Program-made: the position numbers and the translations under genes
Part shown: in pieces, positions 5,813 through 7,509 of the stretch
Layout of the letters: each line of letters begins with the position of its first letter
How positions within the stretch are numbered: position 1 is the stretch's first letter
Notes under the pieces: model-generated
What the model was told of the DNA's origin: nothing
The model's input: only the letters and a program-made list of their open reading frames with translations
The model's database searches: none
Origin: Spirulina sp. DLM2.Bin59
GTDB taxonomy: Bacteria; Cyanobacteriota; Cyanobacteriia; Cyanobacteriales; Spirulinaceae
Assembly: GCA_007693875.1 (NCBI GenBank)
Contig: RECT01000110.1
Span: 1-7,509, forward strand
Reading direction: 5' to 3'
Length of the DNA stretch: 7,509 nucleotides

Positions 5813-7018
5813 TTAGGCTTCGTCGAGGGCAGCAATCCCGGGGAGGACTTTACCTTCCAGGAGTTCGAGACTTGCGCCGCCGCCGGTAGAAATGTGGCTC
5901 ATGGTTGCTGCCACGCCGACTTTTTCCACCGCTGCCACGGAATCCCCACCGCCGATGATCGTGATGGTGCCTTTGGGGGTGAGTTCCGCGAGGGTGTGGG
6001 CGATCGCCTCCGTCCCTGCGGCAAATTTATCAAACTCAAACACCCCCATCGGGCCATTCCAGATCACGCATTTGCAATCCGCCAAAGCGGCTTGGAAGGT
6101 TTTCACGGAATCGGGGCCAATGTCTAAACCCATCCAGCTATCGGGAATATTTTCAACGCTGACGGTTTGGGCATTGGCATCGGGGGCAAAGTTGTCCGCC
6201 ACAATCACATCGGTGGGCAGGAGTAGCTCCACGCCTTTTTCCTTGGCCGCTGCTTCGAGGCTCTTGGCGAGTTCCAGCTTATCCTCCTCAACGAGGGATT
6301 TCCCCACATTCAAGCCCCGGGCCTTGTAGAACGTGAACACCATGCCGCCGCCGATCAGCAGCTTGTCGCATTTCTCCAGCAGCGTTTCAATCACACCGAT
6401 TTTGCTGGATACCTTGGAGCCACCAATAATTGCCGCCAGGGGTCGCTGGGGATTGTCGATCGCATTTTGGAGATAATCCAATTCCTTCTCAATCAGCAAA
6501 CCCGCCACACTGGGGCTGAGATACTTCGTCACCCCTTCCGTAGAAGCATGGGCGCGGTGGGCTGTACCAAAGGCATCATTGACATAGAGATCCGCATTGG
6601 CGGCTAACTTTTCCGCAAAGGCGGGGTCATTGGCTTCTTCTTCGGCATAGAAACGGACATTTTCCAACAGAGCCACATCGCCATTGCCCATGCTCGCCAC
6701 GACGCTGGCCACCCCATCCCCAATGCAATCGCTACACATCGTCACCGGTTTACCCAGCAATTCGCTCAAGCGGGTAGCCACAGGGGTGAGGCGCATTTTT
6801 TCATTCACCTTGCCCTTGGGACGGCCCATGTGGCTGGAGAGCAACACCTTCGCCCCCTTATCCATCAGGGTTTTAATCGTGGGCAATGCGGCGCGAATCC
6901 GGGTGTCATCGGTGATTGTGCCTTGGTCATCCTGGGGTACATTGAAATCCGCTCGCACTAAAACGCGCTTACCGGCGACTTCAGCATCTGTTAAATTTGC
7001 TACCGTTTTTTTTGCCAC
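5813..7018 (-). CDS. pgk: Phosphoglycerate kinase
   Basis: The enzyme interconverts 1,3-bisphosphoglycerate + ADP and 3-phosphoglycerate + ATP. In a cyanobacterium it runs mainly in the ATP-consuming direction for the Calvin cycle and in reverse for glycolysis. Its 401 residues are the normal length. Signatures: VRADFNVP (21-28), SSHMGRPKG (61-69, substrate binding), LLENVRFY (117-124), NDAFGTAHRAHAS (147-159), GGSKVSSKIG (199-208), WNGPMGVFE (320-328), IIGGGDSVAAVEK (354-366) and STGGGASLELLEGK (377-390, nucleotide-binding loop). No expected residue is missing. Translation begins at GTG (7016-7018), set by a strong AGGAGG nine bases upstream. The gene stands alone on this strand and is divergent from the tnpB remnant. 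I could not place its promoter convincingly. Confidence 0.98.
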   Translation of the reverse strand: MAKKTVANLTDAEVAGKRVLVRADFNVPQDDQGTITDDTRIRAALPTIKTLMDKGAKVLLSSHMGRPKGKVNEKMRLTPVATRLSELLGKPVTMCSDCIGDGVASVVASMGNGDVALLENVRFYAEEEANDPAFAEKLAANADLYVNDAFGTAHRAHASTEGVTKYLSPSVAGLLIEKELDYLQNAIDNPQRPLAAIIGGSKVSSKIGVIETLLEKCDKLLIGGGMVFTFYKARGLNVGKSLVEEDKLELAKSLEAAAKEKGVELLLPTDVIVADNFAPDANAQTVSVENIPDSWMGLDIGPDSVKTFQAALADCKCVIWNGPMGVFEFDKFAAGTEAIAHTLAELTPKGTITIIGGGDSVAAVEKVGVAATMSHISTGGGASLELLEGKVLPGIAALDEA

Positions 7019-7027
7019 GGGAAATAT

Positions 7028-7033
7028 CCTCCT
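7028..7033 (-). promoter_or_regulatory. pgk: Strong Shine-Dalgarno of pgk fixing a GTG start
   Basis: A perfect AGGAGG on the - strand ends nine bases before the GTG at 7018. No in-frame ATG lies nearby that would fit it, so it decides the start. It is the best ribosome-binding site in the window, in keeping with a highly expressed metabolic gene. Confidence 0.85.
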
Positions 7034-7145
7034 AAATTAAGCCTTATTCTGTTGAGTATGTCTGTTGCGATGCGGCGAGATTTGCTCCCTTGCCAGGCGA
7101 TCGCGTCCTAGCCGATCTTACGAAGAAAGTACAGGAGTCTGAAAG

Positions 7146-7196
7146 CCCCGTCAATTGATTGCGGGGATGAAAGACGATAGGAGCGGCTTTAGCCGC
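7146..7196 (+). repeat. Two adjacent hairpins upstream of tnpB
   Basis: CCCCG (7146-7150) pairs with CGGGG (7162-7166). The stem continues through a CAA/TTG step inside it, with one unpaired T. Sixteen bases later GCGGC (7183-7187) pairs with GCCGC (7192-7196) around TTTA. Such hairpins fit the subterminal structures of IS200/IS605 left ends. They could also be the 3' end of a neighbouring element's RNA or a terminator lacking a T-run. Confidence 0.45.
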
Positions 7197-7211
7197 CGTT
7201 CTTACGTCAGA

Positions 7212-7223
7212 TATGCTAGCATA
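7212..7223. promoter_or_regulatory. 12-bp perfect palindrome before tnpB
   Basis: TATGCTAGCATA reads the same on both strands and ends five bases before the tnpB ATG. It could overlap the tnpB -10 region, act as an operator, or be part of the element's left-end structure. No Shine-Dalgarno lies between it and the ATG. Confidence 0.4.
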
Positions 7224-7228
7224 AATGA

Positions 7229-7509
7229 ATGCTTGTACTAGAGTTCAAAGCAAGGGTGAAACCCCCCCAGTCTGTCGCCATTGACGAGGCGATACGGACA
7301 TTTCAGTTTGTCCGTAACAAGGCGTTAGTCGAGGAACTATCACAAGGCCAGGAACCGATATGCCCGGCAGCATTTAAGGGTAAGTAGGCAGCGTAATGAG
7401 TGGGCGAAGAGCGTCGCCTACTGCGTCATCCAATCTAACGATTTGGTTGCCTACGAAGATTTGAATGTGAAAGGGTTGGTTCGCAATCGGCATCTGGCTA
7501 AGTCGATTA
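7229..7509 (+). pseudogene. tnpB: tnpB (IS200/IS605 OrfB, RNA-guided nuclease) with internal deletion, 3' end beyond window
   Basis: From the ATG at 7229 the frame gives MLVLEFKARVKPPQSVAID and then EAIRTFQFVRNKAL, the standard start of cyanobacterial TnpB. It then loses similarity and stops at TAG 7385-7387. From 7329 a different frame resumes with SRNYHKARNRYARQHLRVSRQRNEW, then AKSVAYCVIQSNDLVAYEDLNVKGL and VRNRHLAKSI up to the window edge, which is the C-terminal RuvC region. In intact TnpB roughly 200 residues separate these two parts. A deletion of about 600 bp, joined near 7325-7330, therefore removed most of the N-terminal RNA/DNA-binding part and the first RuvC aspartate motif, and it shifted the frame. 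The RuvC-II glutamate (YEDL) survives. The product cannot be an active nuclease. The upstream fragment could at most make a 52-residue peptide. Confidence 0.88.

Larger units (their letters stand above)
7141..7509 (+). mobile_element. IS200/IS605-type element remnant, left part (right end outside window)
   Basis: The region combines two hairpins, a palindrome and a decayed tnpB. IS200/IS605-family elements have subterminal hairpins instead of terminal inverted repeats and make no target duplication, so the left boundary cannot be fixed from one copy. 7141 is only a guess at where element DNA begins. No tnpA is seen, so this would be a tnpB-only (IS1341-like) element or a fragment. Confidence 0.5.

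Noticed and set aside
584..7104. Eleven GCGATCGC octamers as possible regulatory sites
   Set aside because: This is the HIP1 repeat spread through many cyanobacterial genomes, found here in genes and gaps alike; it marks lineage rather than regulation.
7225..7284. ATG at 7225 as the start of tnpB
   Set aside because: That frame stops after 19 codons with no TnpB similarity; the ATG four bases later gives the true TnpB N-terminus.
1..7509. Search for a CRISPR array, tRNA/rRNA gene or defence system
   Set aside because: No regularly spaced repeats, tRNA-like cloverleaf with a CCA-type 3' end, or defence-type protein is visible; the only nuclease-related gene is the broken tnpB.

Overview
The window is cyanobacterial chromosomal DNA. 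The octamer GCGATCGC (HIP1) occurs at least 11 times in 7.5 kb. The gene content agrees: a plant-plastid-like y-type thioredoxin, a cyanobacterial group 2 sigma factor, two small protein families that look cyanobacterial, and a tnpB of the cyanobacterial IS200/IS605 type. I cannot name a genus safely.

Layout, left to right. The C-terminal end of an unidentified + strand gene (to 77) meets a - strand membrane-anchored YdcF/DUF218 protein (74-1105), and their stop codons overlap in TTAA. Behind it on the same strand lies a two-domain polyphosphate:AMP phosphotransferase (1205-2707). Divergent from that is a small lipoprotein-like gene (2921-3349). It converges on a group 2 sigma-70 factor (3451-4428, -), with a terminator facing the sigma gene in the gap. 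The 475-base gap 4429-4903 has no credible protein gene. It does hold a complete small-RNA cassette on the + strand: a consensus-like promoter, a transcript of about 60 nt and a hairpin followed by Ts. The predicted 5' end is complementary to the core motif of the conserved cyanobacterial sRNA Yfr1, so it may be a Yfr2-family RNA. A y-type thioredoxin (4904-5221, -) is divergent from a Pro/Ala-rich small protein (5372-5716, +). Between that gene and phosphoglycerate kinase (5813-7018, -) lies an 83-bp C/G-run palindromic element that can fold as a three-way junction. The right end carries a decayed IS200/IS605-type tnpB (7229 to the window edge) with a large internal, frame-breaking deletion.

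The genes do not form one pathway. They are core carbon metabolism (pgk), nucleotide/polyphosphate energy balance (pap), plastid-type redox (thioredoxin) and stress-type transcription control (group 2 sigma), mostly as single-gene units. I see no defence island or CRISPR array. The most interesting items are the candidate sRNA, the palindromic repeat and the internally deleted tnpB.
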